Positions 46,130-57,611 of a DNA stretch of 64,000 bases are shown piece by piece (within the stretch, counting starts at the first letter, position 1; the number at the start of each line of letters is the position of its first letter). The translations under genes and the position numbers were made by a program. A model generated the notes under the pieces. The model was not told the DNA's origin and did not search any database. It saw nothing but the letters and a program-made list of their open reading frames with translations. This stretch comes from Taxillus chinensis (taxonomy: Eukaryota > Streptophyta > Magnoliopsida > Santalales > Loranthaceae), in assembly GCA_023512835.1 (NCBI GenBank), contig CM042087.1, positions 5,524,550-5,588,549 on the forward strand. Direction: 5' to 3'.

Positions 46130-48112
46130 GGTCAGGTTGATCGGCGGGGCAAGGCCCCAATGTGCCAGGCTGCGCGGTGTGCCACAAGGTAGGACTTTTA
46201 CCCTTACTAGTAGAGAGGCGGAGATTCCACTAGTGGACGAGGCTGGACCGGGACCTTCGGTGGTGAGAGGTACCATCGTCATTTCTCATATTAGTTGTTC
46301 AATTTTGATTGATACTGGTGCTACCCATTCTTTTATTTTGTATGCTACGGTGGTTGGATTAGAGTTAGACCAAGAGACAGTTAGTCGGTCTCGATGGTTG
46401 CTTCACCTTCGGGTGGAATTATGATACTTGAGAGTATTTGTCGTGCTTGTCGGGTAACACTTAGGGGTGTTAACCTGTTGTATGATTTGTATATCAAGGA
46501 GTTAGATGATTTTGATGTTATCTTGGGTATGGATTGGTTGGTTTCCGTGGAGGCCAATAATGATTGTTTTCAACAACGTATGACATTCCTCACACCAGGA
46601 GGGCACGCGAGGTGTCTTTGTGGGTGAGTGGACCGAGGAGCCATGCGGGTTGGGACCTTTGAGGCATGGGTGGGGTGATGTGACCCACTAGTTAGCTAGC
46701 TTGATGTTGGTTGACAAGAGGAGAGAGGGGAAGGCTGTTTCGCCACCCATTGTGGATTTGTTCCCGGATGTGTTTCCTGAGGACTTAGTCGGTTTGCCAG
46801 TTGTGAGGGAGGTAGAGTTTTCCATTGAGTTGCTGCCGGGCACAGCATCTATTAGGTTGGCGGCCTATCGGATGGCGCCGACAGAGCTTAGAGAGCTCAA
46901 GAGGCGGATAGATGATGTTCCGGCACGAGGATTTATTAGGCGGAATAGCTCACAATGGGGCGCTCCAGGTATTGTTCACCAAGAAGGCGAGATGGTTCAC
47001 TTCGACCGTGTATAGACTACCGAAAGCTGAACCAGGTGATTGTGAAGAACAAGTATCCATTGCCGAGGGTATGACAGTGGATCTTGTGAAGATCGAGGCG
47101 GTTATGTCATGGAAGAGGCCCACGAATGTGTTTGAGATTCATAGCTTCCTTGGTTTCACAGGCTACTATTGGAGGTTTGTGGAGGATTTTTTCAGGTTAG
47201 CAACTCCTATGTCACACCCGACTAGGAAGGGAGTTCCTTTTGTTTGGTCTAATGCATGTGAGAGTGGTTTTAGGGAGTTAAAGGCACGATTGACCTCGGC
47301 ACCTATCCTGATTCGTCCACGGGAGGGTATACCTTTTGAGGTGTATTGTGATGCTTCTAGGGTGGGGCTTGGTTGTATGTTGATGCAGACTCGGTAGGTA
47401 ATTGCTTATGGGTCTATGTAGTTGAGACCACATGAGCAGAACTATCCCACGCACGATTTGGAGGTTGTGACAGTGATCTTTGCACTAAAGAGTCGACACC
47501 ATTATCTCCTTGGGGAGAAATTTGTGGTATATACGACCACAAGAGCTTACAATATATCTTTTCTCGAGAGAGACCTAAACCTTAGGCAGAGGCGGTGGGT
47601 GGAGTACTGCGAAGTTTCGGTTTGATTTGTTGTATACCCCTGGTAAGGGTAATGTGGTGGCAGATTCTCCTGAGTAGGAAGAGCAGGGCCATGGTTGCCC
47701 ATTGTGCCATTAAGTAATGGGAAATGATGGACCAATTGGCAAAGATGAGCTTGCAAATGGTGACCAGTGATGGGCGAGGGATGCTTAGTGTTGTTATGGC
47801 AGTCCCGAGTTGCGGCACAGGATCATAGAGGGTTAGCTAGGGGACGTTGACTGTGAGGTCATCAGGGACAGGATTTAGACAGGGCAGGCATCTTTTAATT
47901 GGACCGATGATGCGAGCATGTATTGTGGTATACGGGTAGACCGATAGTTCCCACTTCTCTTCCGGAGGAGGTTCTTCGGGAATTTCACTAGTCGAGGTTA
48001 ACCGTACATCCTGGTGGGACGAAGATGTACCATGCCGTGAGGAGGCGATATTGGTGGTCTGGCCTGAAGAAGGCCGTTACGATTTTGTGAGGAGGTGTTT
48101 GACCCGTCGGCA
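46130..48112 (+). pseudogene. Gypsy B pol with deleted RT core, truncated in integrase
   Basis: Protease reads SILIDTGATHSFI near 46300 and FDVILGMDWL near 46510. RT begins with VEFSIELLPGTA and AAYRMAP (46810-46880) and runs to KYPLPR near 47065. It then jumps to [20 protein letters not shown], so the palm with its FIDD motif is deleted (roughly 330 bp compared with family A). RNase H shows [18 protein letters not shown] near 47340 and YPTHDLEVV. Integrase keeps the HPGGTKMYH zinc-finger motif near 48010 and is cut at 48112 by a family C LTR. Confidence 0.75.
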
Positions 48113-49724
48113 TGTCACGCCCGGATTTTCAACCCGAGGAGACAGGAACGTGACCCTCCCTTTACCCGAGTTTGGATAAATGGGGCAAGATACAACATGC
48201 CCACACGGGACACTACACCTCACAACAAATATTCAGAGAGACAAAATCATATATTTATTAAGTTCAAACCATTACAAACGTGTCTAAACATGCTTTCATT
48301 ACATTAAACTCCTCATTACAATATCTCCCCACCGGGGGTCACATCAATTATCATAAATTAACATAATCGAAAAGAAACGGTAAAGCAAATACGGTCTTCC
48401 ACCTTGGGATTCCACCTAACGCCTGTAGGTTCCTAAAAGAAAACACATCACGGTAGGAGGGGTGAGCAACCACGGCTCGTTAGGGATCAAATCTCCGCCA
48501 ACCCATCCCATACACCTATCATCTATATGAGAGCGTGTACCGGTGCGATGACGTGGCAGAAACAAATAGTAAGGAAAGACACCACACAAACGGGCGCAAC
48601 CTCGGCCCCGACCACACAGGCTCCACAGCCCCATAGACTAACACTTTAACCACCTCAAGCAAGTGATTTAACCGCCTCTTCAGGCCAATGATTTAACCGC
48701 AATGATTTAACCGCCTCTTCAAGCCAATAATTTAACCGCCTCTCAGGCAAATAGTTTAACCGCCTCTCAGGCAAATAATTTAACCGCCTCTCAGGCAAAT
48801 AGTTCCTACTGACCTCACGAGCTAACATAAACAGTCCCGGGCTTCTACAACCACCGGGTTCAATAAAACAGGCCCGGGCTTCCACGGCCACCGGGTGTAC
48901 AAGCAAACACGTAGCACACATAGCCATATAGGCATAACATCAAACACTTAATTTGCATGGTCACACAGGCATAACTTCAAACACTTAGCATGCATACATT
49001 CACGGGCTCACAAACCTAGCCACTCGGGTATAATCTCAAACACATAATATGGGTGGTCATTCAGACACATTATCAAACACATAACATGTGTGGCCTCACG
49101 AGCATAATATCAAACACTTAACATGCATGGCCTCACAGGCATAATATCAAACACTTAATATGCGTGTATATATACATCCAAGCAAAACACGCCATTGAAG
49201 GCCAACATTCATATAGGACATCACACCTGTATGAATTTACATATTTATATATATAAAACCAAACACCTACATTGCCTATCACAGGGCCAAAGCCCTGGGA
49301 TAGGTTCAAGGAAGAACAGAACCCCTACTTCAAAGATCCTCCACGCTCTTGCCTCCACGCCTAACGCTGTCCAACCACGAGAATGACAATGGCAGCCACG
49401 AACCGGAGCTTTCTCTCTCAATCTCCCCCTCTCTCTCTCTCTCTGCGACGGCTGCGGCGGCCGACAACAAAAACCCCTGAACCTAAAACAAAGAGAGCTC
49501 CTCCTTATATAACACATATTTCACAAGTAGTCACATGTCACGACGGTGTAAGACATATACTCCCATCCCAAACACGTTTAACAAATCACATAGCTCACAG
49601 ACCAACTCACAACATAAACACCACTACAAGGAACAACTCACAAACAAAACACTACTACACGTTTAACGTTCTACCGCCCATTCGCCAACATCATACAAAC
49701 TCATCCGCAGGGAGTTTCCTCACA
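48113..49724 (-). repeat. Complete LTR of gypsy family C
   Basis: Plus-strand ends are TGTCACGCCCGG and TTTCCTCACA (1612 bp). It has the GCCTGAGAGGC array (48655-48800), CCCGGGCTT repeats (48830-48900), repeats of the GTTTGA type (48920-49170), stem-loop (49207-49236, one mismatch), short CT tract and a TATA box near 49505. The twin ACGT palindromes seen in families A, D and E are absent. It is inserted in gypsy B integrase. Confidence 0.75.
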
Positions 49725-51226
49725 ACCTTCCCACCTTTGGACTTTCGTCCCCGAAAAGAGAAACCAAGTAGAAAACATCATGAGAAGATAAATGAGAAGA
49801 TCAAAGCAACACAATGTAGTCATTACAACAAACGTTGTTAGAAATTGCCAAATGAGTACCTCCATTTAGTCAACATAAACTTAACACGTATGAGTCGATC
49901 AAGAACTAGAGCTTGGCCAAAGAGCACACTAACAACAACACTCATGAGCAAGTCCGATAACAGTGAGGTCGAGAAACCTCCCAAAGCACATAAGCCTACG
50001 CGTGAAGCATCCATTCATGAGATTGCATACGATTGAGCGAGAAGTCACCGCATCGCATAGTGGGGTACTCTGCTGGAGACGCCTACTTGCGTCACAATGG
50101 GACCAACACGCCACAATGTATAATACCCAACAATGACCCACCAATTGGGATTTGAAGTCAACTAACACCAACAATTTACAACGCAACCACACCTCATATG
50201 TAGACCTCACCCTCACCGTAAACATAATGAGGTTACAATAAAACACAAACAGACAAGATAATAGCATTAGGAAAACCACAATAACATTTCCACACATGGA
50301 GATCACCACAAGAACACCATCATCATTGCTAAAACCGCCTCACTCTATTGCGATACATGCTTGGGGATCCGAGGAACATATCCTCAATTGAGGAACAGTG
50401 GAACCCAACCAACCCCAATGGGGACTCAAGATGACTTACAATCCAGGACACAACTATATCAGGATGAAGTTTTCCCTCCACCATTCGGTCACGATCAACA
50501 TGACGCCCAATGGAGTCCAAGGAGTAACTCAAAACAACAAATTCAGGACCATACCCAATCACAAGAAGGCCAAAATCTACTATCGGGCTGAAACCGGTCA
50601 CCAATGTTGAAAATCTACTAAAGAATCCCATGAACCAAACGCCACACAAATAACACCTCTCCGACGACGGATAAATAGGGATCCACCAAGGTCCCACTCA
50701 GCCTTCGATGGCGAGGCTTATGTTACAACCGAAGTGATAACGCCTTACTCGGTCGGCGGACATTCCATGCGATAGGAATCCTTTGATGCCGGTTAGTTGC
50801 CAACAACGTAGTTCTCTCCACCCTAGAAAAATCTCCTACCTGCAACATGACAATAACGAAATCCTCGGTGTCACCACTCACAGTCACAAGGGAATCCTTA
50901 GCCTCCAGGATATACTCCACCTCATGGCCCACTAACCCTGCTATACCAACCGTCACGTTCTATCTCAACACACTAACAAAACACTCAAACTAACCAGGAA
51001 ATACTCAGGCTCTAGCCTCGCCTAAATGTGATCACCGCCATTCCTCCAGGTAGGCACGGAAACAAGACATGTAAACGCCTGATTCGGGACTTTCACGTAG
51101 CTCCCAAACACACCAACACCTTGATAGCGTGAACCATCTCCCTTACCACGTGATACTGTACATGAAAGGTTTTCAATAGCACAAGTGTAGGTCATCTCTC
51201 CCCAAGGAGTAGCACTAATACCCCTT
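49725..51226 (-). mobile_element. Gypsy family C 3' internal region
   Basis: A polypurine tract and hairpin (TTTCGTCCCCGAAAAG on the plus strand near 49744) adjoin the LTR. The rest matches 1205-2383 in reverse. Open segments on the element strand are at 49929-50309 and 50329-50697. The first contains a hydrophobic run (CGNVIVVFLMLLSCLFVF). No known domain is recognised. It is cut at 51226 by the Ogre element. Confidence 0.6.
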
Positions 51227-51294
51227 TGTCCGGCCCCATTTGGGGTGAGCTCAAACTAGACCAATGGTGAAAAAAATTTAGAGTCGCCACCAAC
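51227..51294 (-). promoter_or_regulatory. Ogre primer site and leader next to the LTR
   Basis: On the element strand GTTGGTGGCGACTC follows the LTR end, then a leader matching 42698-42765. A primer site downstream of an LTR whose other side has a PPT means the LTR is shared by two units. Confidence 0.6.
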
Positions 51295-52186
51295 TGTTTT
51301 TGGGGTATAGTTGGATACCCTCTACTTTGAGTAGTTTAAAGTATGTGGTCTGCATTATCAGAGAAGGGTTCGGGAGTTGGTTACGTGTAGGGAAGGATTA
51401 GCACCCCTACAGCGCCCTTTCGGTATCTAATTTAGGAGGAGGAGGTTTTCTATTTTATTTGTACTGTCATGACTGGGTTAAGTTTCCTAAAAAGTCTACG
51501 ATTTTTATTTAGCTAAGCTATTTATTAAAGTCGTGGTTAAAATGAATTTTCCCTAAATTTCTAAAGGGAATCCTAAAAATTTTGGCTTTTTGTTTGAAGT
51601 GGAGAATGAGATCCTACGAGTTGATTTTGGTTTTTGCTTTTGCTTTTTTTTTTTTGTTGTTTTTTTTTGTTTTTTGTTTTTTTTAACTTTTAATTACCTT
51701 CTTACCCTTCGCCTAAAATGCAAAAATGGGCAACTTTCCTGGGGATTGTTTGGGAAGATCCGTATTCGCCTAAATTGACGCTTTGAAGAATTTCGCATGG
51801 TCACCTTTTCGGGCGATTTGACCAGGGGCATTGACCGTCTTTTGGCAAGTTTTGACTTTTTCCAACGAAAGTTGTTTTGGCCATAACTTCTTCCTTTTAA
51901 GTCCGATTTGAGCTCGGTCAAGTGCGTTAATCTCCAATTTTCATCCTCTATAACCTGGTGTTGGTCTTGGGGCACTTCAAGGACTTGTAGCAGAAGTCAT
52001 TAATTTTGGACTCCCTCGTTCGTGTCAATTGTATCCATCTCATGCAAATTAGGGTTAACATTAATTCCAAACCATTCCTTGGAAGTATGGGATCATTGTG
52101 GACCTGTTCAACAAGGTATATGGCATGGGCAGAAGGTATATTAAATGGGGTTAGTATGTCCAACCCAGACAAAATGGGGTCCAACA
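51295..52186 (-). repeat. Ogre-type LTR, short version
   Basis: The element-strand start is TGTTGGACCCC at 52186 and the end AAAAACA at 51295 (892 bp). It lacks the 31680-42340 middle of the plus-strand LTR copy; the junction is in an A-rich tract (51640-51690). Confidence 0.75.
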
Positions 52187-52199
52187 GCTGCCCCTCTTT
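52187..52199 (-). promoter_or_regulatory. Polypurine tract of the Ogre element
   Basis: On the element strand AAAGAGGGGCAGC directly precedes the LTR. Confidence 0.75.
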
Positions 52200-52404
52200 G
52201 TGCACTGTTTGTATACAAACAGCGTACAAAGATAAAAAGGGAGTCATTTTGGACGGGTTGGAGCATTTACCTGACTTACCTAGCACAGGGGAAGAGTAGA
52301 ATGCGACATTTGGGTTTGTCCCCGAGAGGCAAAAAGGGCTTCACAGGTTGGTGGACTTGGATAATACTTTGATGCGGCATCTGAGGCTGCCTACGATGTA
52401 AAGA

Positions 52405-52690
52405 TATGAAAGATTGAAAGCCTACAACAATGACAGGCTTGAACTGAAAAAGAGAGCCTTCGGCAACGATAGACTTTGGTTAAAAAAAATGAAAAGCCCA
52501 CAGCAATGATAGGCATGAATGGAAAAATGGAAAGCCCACAGCAATGATAGGCTTAAATTGAAAATGAAAAGCCCACATCAACGATAGGCTTTCATTGACA
52601 GTGGAAAGCCCACAGCAACGTTAGGCTTAAACTGAAAAATGGAAAGGCCCACAGCAACGATAGGCTCGGATTGAAGATGGATCCCACTGG
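52405..52690 (-). repeat. About seven ~40-bp tandem repeats in the 3' untranslated region
   Basis: Units contain AAAGCCCACAGCAATGATAG and GGCTT with an A-rich link. Tandem repeats in this part of Ogre/Tat elements are known and can seed satellite DNA. Confidence 0.8.
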
Positions 52691-53024
52691 GGATTTAAGA
52701 TATTCTATTTAAATGTGAAATGAAGAGGATAAAATATGATTAAGGATATAAAACAGGATTTTGCTGGTTTGATTCCACAAAACATATTTATATCATAAAA
52801 AGTGTCCTATTGTTATAATCTGATAAATAGAATTACAAGTCTTTAAAAAGCATAATATACAAATTTGATTCGAGCGTGCTGCAGGTTTGACCAAGTCTTC
52901 CACTGTTTGCAGCCGCTGTTTTTGGATGATATTGTCTCCACTGTTTGCAAAGGACCCTATTTGTTGTGGTCCTGATCCTTTCAGATTCTGACTGATTTCA
53001 CCCTTTCGAGATTTATTGTTGGCT

Positions 53025-53145
53025 TTGTATTTTACCCTTGGTGCCCTTTCGGGTTTTCACCAAGTCCGCCTTTGTTTTCTTTTTTTGTCTTTTGTTGGAG
53101 CTTTGTATTTCACCCTTGGTGCCCTTTCGGGTTTTTACCAAGTCT
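53025..53145. repeat. Duplicated ~75-bp unit
   Basis: TTTGTATTT, CCCTTGGTGCCCTTTCGGGT and ACCAAGTC occur twice, at about 53028-53070 and 53105-53145. Confidence 0.75.
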
Positions 53146-53299
53146 GCTCATTGCAGGGATGAGAATCTTGTTGAGAGGTATAAGAGTTAAGCATAGAAAC
53201 TTTTTCACCGCATCGCAATTCACCAGGTTAGGAAGCTCATCTCCGTCCATTTCGGCAAGGATCAATGCGCCTCAATTGGGCCCATTCTGTTTCTTCGAG

Positions 53300-54075
53300 C
53301 TAAGTATGCTTAAGTACTCGGAGGGAAGGTATCTCCACTTCGATCGGTAGAACTGCTTCCATGCTGTAGACCAAAGAAAATGGAGTTGCCCCGGTCGATG
53401 TACACACTGAGGTACGATAAGCATGCAAAGCATATGGTAGCTTCTCGTGCCAATCTTTGTATGTTTCAGTCATTTTTCTGATAATGTTCTTGATGTTCTT
53501 GTTGGCTGCCTCGACTGCTCCATTCATCTTTGAGCGATAGGGGGTTGAGTTGTGGTGTTGAATTTTATATGTTTCGCACAACCTCCCTATCATCCGGCTA
53601 TTCAAATTGGTAGCATTGTCTGTTATGATCTGCTCGGGAAGCCCATATTGGCATATGATGTTGTTCCGCATAAATCGAAGTACCACAGCCTGTGTGACAT
53701 TAGCATATGATGCTGCTTCTACTCACTTGGTGAAGTAATCAATGGCTAGCAAAACGAAACGATGACCATTAGAAGCTTTTGGAGATATTGGTCCGATAAC
53801 GTCAATGCCCCAAAGTGAGAATGGCCACGGAGAAACCATCACGTGTAGTTTGGACGGCGGTACTTGGATCTTGTCGCCATAAATTTGACACTTGAGGCAT
53901 TTGCGCACATATTCAATGCAATCTTTTTCCATGGTGACCCAATAATAGCCCATTTGCATGATTTGTCTTGTTAATGCATGTCCGTTTGCATGTGAACCAC
54001 ATTCCCCTTTGTGCACTTCTTTCATTATTTGTATTGATTCTTCTTTTGCCACACACCGCAATAATACCATGTCAT
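53300..54075 (-). pseudogene. Ogre integrase
   Basis: The zinc-binding part (HKGECGSHANGHALTRQIM, then CLKCQ) is at 53890-54020. The core begins with WGIDVIGPISP and LLAIDYFTK (first Asp, near 53800). TDNATNLNSRMI (second Asp, near 53610) and YRSKMNGAVEAANK (Glu, near 53525) follow, then LPYALHAYRTS. The triad is preserved. One stop after DYFTK (near 53722) breaks the frame; otherwise the segments are long and open, which suggests moderate age. The C-terminal tail past 53300 is missing. Confidence 0.85.
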
Positions 54076-56290
54076 GGTTTCTCTTATACGAAATCGAGCC
54101 ATCAAGATAATAGTTGGATGCTTGACCTTCGAATATTTCTTTTATCGGACTCGAGAGGCCTCTACTAGGTATTCTTGTTTAAGCAAATACTGTTTGACGT
54201 CTTCAAACCAAGGTTTTTCTTTAGTATTTCCTTCAATGGCCATGCAATGTGCAGGAGCATCTTGTATACGGATATCGAAAGACTGGACTTCCAACTTTGT
54301 GTCTAGTCGAAGGAGGGAGGCTAGAGTGGCCAATGCATCAGGAATCTGATTGTATTCCCTGGGCATATGCTCAAACGTGATGTCTTCGAATTGCTTGGCT
54401 AACTCCGTAACGTGCTTCCGATATGGGGTTAATTTGTGGTTTCGAGTCTCCCATTCACCCCTTACTTGAAAGATGATGAGTGCCGAATCGCCGAACACTC
54501 GTAATTTTCTGATTCCTTTGTTAATGGCTTCTTGAAGTCCCATCACACAAGCCTCATATTCTGCTACATTGTTTGTACAAGGGAAGGTTAGCTTTGCCGC
54601 CATGGGGAAATGTTCGCCTTTTGGGGATATTAGGATAGCCCCAACACCGTGACCTAAGAGACTGGAGGCTCCATCGAACCACATCATCCATATGTCTGAT
54701 ACTTCGGCCGAAATGATGTTGATGTGCTCATCTGGGAAGCCAATAGTCATGGGCTCGTAATCTTCTAGTGCTCTGTCTGCCAGATAGTCGGCTATAGCAC
54801 TTCCTTTTATGGCTTTTTGAGGTACGTAAATGATATCGTACTCCGATGGGATCAATTGCCATTTGGCGATTCTTCCAGAAATGGATGGTTTTTCCAAGAG
54901 ATATTTGAGTGGATCATGCCTCGAAATCAGCCATGTGGTATGATAAAGAGTGTATTGCCTCAATCGTCTTGTTATCCAAACAAGGGCACAACACGTCTTC
55001 TCTAAGGGTGTGTAGTTCTCTTCATTGATGGTGAACTTCTTGCTGAGGTAATAAATGGCCTACTCCTTCTTACCTGTAGAATCGTCTTGCCCCGAGACAC
55101 AACCCATCGCTGACTCCTGAACGGTCAAGTATAAGATCAGAGGTCTATCCGGTACTGGTGGGACCAAAATAGATGGATTAGACAGATATTGTTTGATCTT
55201 GTCAAAAGCTTCTTGACACTTGTCGTTCCAAATTTCTGGGTTGTTCTTTCGTAAAGTCTTGAAAATGGGTTCACAGGTGGTCATCAATTGGGAAATAAAT
55301 CGGGCAATGTAATTCAGTCACCCTAGGAATCCTCTAACCTCCTTGATGGTCCGTGGTGGCGGCATCTCTTGGATAGCTCGAACTTTATCTGGATCGATTT
55401 CAACTCCTTTTTGGCTCACAATGAAACCCAACAGTTTTCCCGACATGGCTCCGAAAGTGAACTTTTCGGGGTTCAATTTCGGCTGATATTTCCGTAGCCT
55501 ATTGAAGAGCTTGCGGAGTACTTCGAAATGATCTTCAGTGCTTCGTGATTGGGCTATCATGTCGTCCACATATACTTCGACTTCCTTATGCATCATATCG
55601 TGGAATAGAGTCACCATGGCTTGCTGATAGGTGGCTCCTGCGTTCTTTAGACCAAACGGCATCACATTATAGCAGAAAGTGCCCCAAAGTGTCGTGAATG
55701 TGGTCCTCTCTTTGTGTTCGGGGGCCATACGAATTTGATTATAGCCCGAGAAACCATCCATGAATGAGAATAGAGCGTGTTTTGCCGTATTATCCACTAG
55801 CGTATCAATGTGAGGAAGTGGGAAGTTATCTTTTGGACTAGCCTAATTCAAATCTCTATAATCAATGCACATGCGGACCTTGCCTCCTTTCTTCGGTACT
55901 GGTACAACATTGGCCACCCATTCTGGATAATGGGAGACACTTAAGAAACCTGCGTCCCATTGCTTTCGGACCTCTTCTTTAATCTTCAGTAGCATCTCCG
56001 GTCTCATTCTTCTCAATTTCTGCTGAACTGCCTTGCATTCCGGCCTCACTAGTATGTGATGCTGCACTATGTCTGTATCTAATCCTGGCATATCTTGATA
56101 CGACCATGCAAAAACATCTATGTAGCTCCTTAACAGCTCAATTAATTGCTTCTTGATGTCGGTAGCTATTAAGGATCCTACCCTCAATTCTCTTGGTTCG
56201 GCTGTCGTCCCGAAATTCACTGTTTCTACTGGGTCTTCACTTGGAATGGATAAATGGTCTTCCCTTTCCAATAGGCGTATAATCTCCCCT
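54076..56290 (-). pseudogene. Ogre RT with classical and additional RNase H
   Basis: RT starts with an acidic region (REDHLSIPSEDPVETVNFG), then AWSYQDMPGLDTDIV, KKGGKVRMCIDYRDLN near 55850, FSFMDGFSGYNQIRMAPEH, MPFGLKNAGATYQQAM and the catalytic YVDDM at 55558-55572. A classical RNase H (54960-55290) is worn. A second RNase H of the archaeal type (WFDGASSLLGHGVGAI, NNVAEYEACVMGL, near 54580-54690, ending with NQIPDALATLASL) is well kept. The pair is typical of Tat/Ogre. Stops are at the IDYRDLN block (near 55843), near 55315 and near 55060. Confidence 0.85.
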
Positions 56291-56422
56291 GGTATCTCAG
56301 GTGTCTCCTCTACCTAATTCTTGTCAGCTTCCAACACGGGCTGCTCCCAGTTTGGACTTTGGTCAAACCTTTAGCATTTCGTTTCGCTTTCGCATACTAT
56401 GTTTTCATTGACATTGCAATAC

Positions 56423-56593
56423 CTGCTTATAAGAGAATTACAAGTTGGTAACCAAATATGATATGCATATGTTATGAATGGAATGCTCCGTGAAAGATTT
56501 GAAGAAAAGTGCATTTTATTGAAAAGCTTTTGATAAAAACAAATGTTCACCACTTGAAAAGACATTAAAATAGAATACATTAAATCCAGTTAC
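56423..56593 (-). other. Candidate Ogre intron between G-patch and RT
   Basis: On the minus strand the donor reads CAGG|GTAACT with the intron starting at 56593, and the acceptor TTCTCTTATAAGCAG ends at 56423. The 171 bp between are AT-rich with stops in all frames. Ogre elements are known to have an intron between protease and RT. The exon after the acceptor is in frame with RT but has two stops, so splicing is inferred only. Confidence 0.4.
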
Positions 56594-57012
56594 CCTGTAA
56601 GCATTACATTATGGGGAGGTCCAGGCTGGTCCAATTGTTTAATGGATGGTTGAGATCCTCTCGCATCACCAGAGTCATCTCGCTCAGCACCTTCTTGTCT
56701 GCATCCAATACGGCTACAAACTCAGGCACAGGCTTAAGTTGGCTTTTATGGATGAACCCTCCACTCCGGAATGTAACATTCAAGGGGGGAAAGCTTCTCT
56801 TTTCTTCTTGAACTGCCCTTTTTTGCAGCCTTGCCATCCTACTTTCTTTCTTTTTGATAGCTACCCTCTGTCTGTCAGCTCTAGTAGGAATGTAGCCCAG
56901 CCCAAATTTCTCGGTATTTTCTCGGATGGTCAGGGGTTTCTGGATTCCTTGAGCCTTTGGACCTAATCCTTGCCCTGGCTTATACCCTTGCTTGATCATG
57001 TTGGTTGCAACC
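56594..57012 (-). pseudogene. Ogre G-patch region
   Basis: ATNMIKQGYKPGQGLG near 56990 to 57010, then GIQKPLTIRENTEKFGLGY, is a G-patch-like motif, a glycine-rich RNA-binding module found in Ogre/Tat polyproteins. A basic segment (KKKESRMARLQKRAVQEEK) follows. The frame stops at 56604. The N-terminal side, with protease and gag, is cut off by gypsy E; the first codons of the open frame past 57012 are LTR sequence. Confidence 0.7.
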
Positions 57013-57579
57013 GGTAAGGACCCGTACCTTGAGTTAGTCACAGTTTTGCCTTCTCAATAGAGTTTTTTTAGGTTTTGACCTAGTGAATGGGCTCAAATGA
57101 ATTCACGTGCAAAAGGAAAGATGCTTAGAATGATGTCCTCTATCTACCACAGAAGTTTCAGGCCAAACGGACGTGTATGTGAGGTGCACGTGAAATGGGT
57201 CCAATTCACGTGCAAGTGTGGTTGTCTTCTAAATGATGCAAGGAGGCTAGGGGTGAAGTTTGAGCGCATTTGGAGTGCATATGGAGTTGCACGTGAATTG
57301 GGGAATTCACGTTCAAATTGGCGTGCAGCCATATTTTTGCATGGTTCCCTTGGTTTTGACATTCTAATGATCTTTCTCCAAAGGACCATGTTGAAATTCT
57401 AAGTATTTTGGCCTATATGGGTGCGGAAAGGTGCTAACTTGTGTGATCAAAACTACGTCGTTTTGATCCTGGGATTTACTTAATCAAAACTACGTCATTT
57501 TGATGTGGGTAGTGTCTATATAATGAGGGCTTGAGTTTGAGTTTAGGGTTCTTGTGTTCTTCTTTGCTGCAGCTGCTGC

Positions 57580-57611
<32 letters not shown>

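Larger units (their letters stand above)
51227..57012 (-). mobile_element. Ogre/Tat-type Ty3 element, minus strand, 5' part missing
   Basis: On the minus strand the order is G-patch region (57012-56594), possible intron, RT, RNase H, second RNase H, integrase, 3' untranslated region with tandem repeats, polypurine tract and LTR (52186-51295). Beyond the LTR lie a primer site and 60 bp of leader (51294-51227), as if a second unit began there. RNase H duplication, G-patch and an Arg-tRNA-type primer site point to the Ogre/Tat group. The 5' side is cut by gypsy E. Confidence 0.75.
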
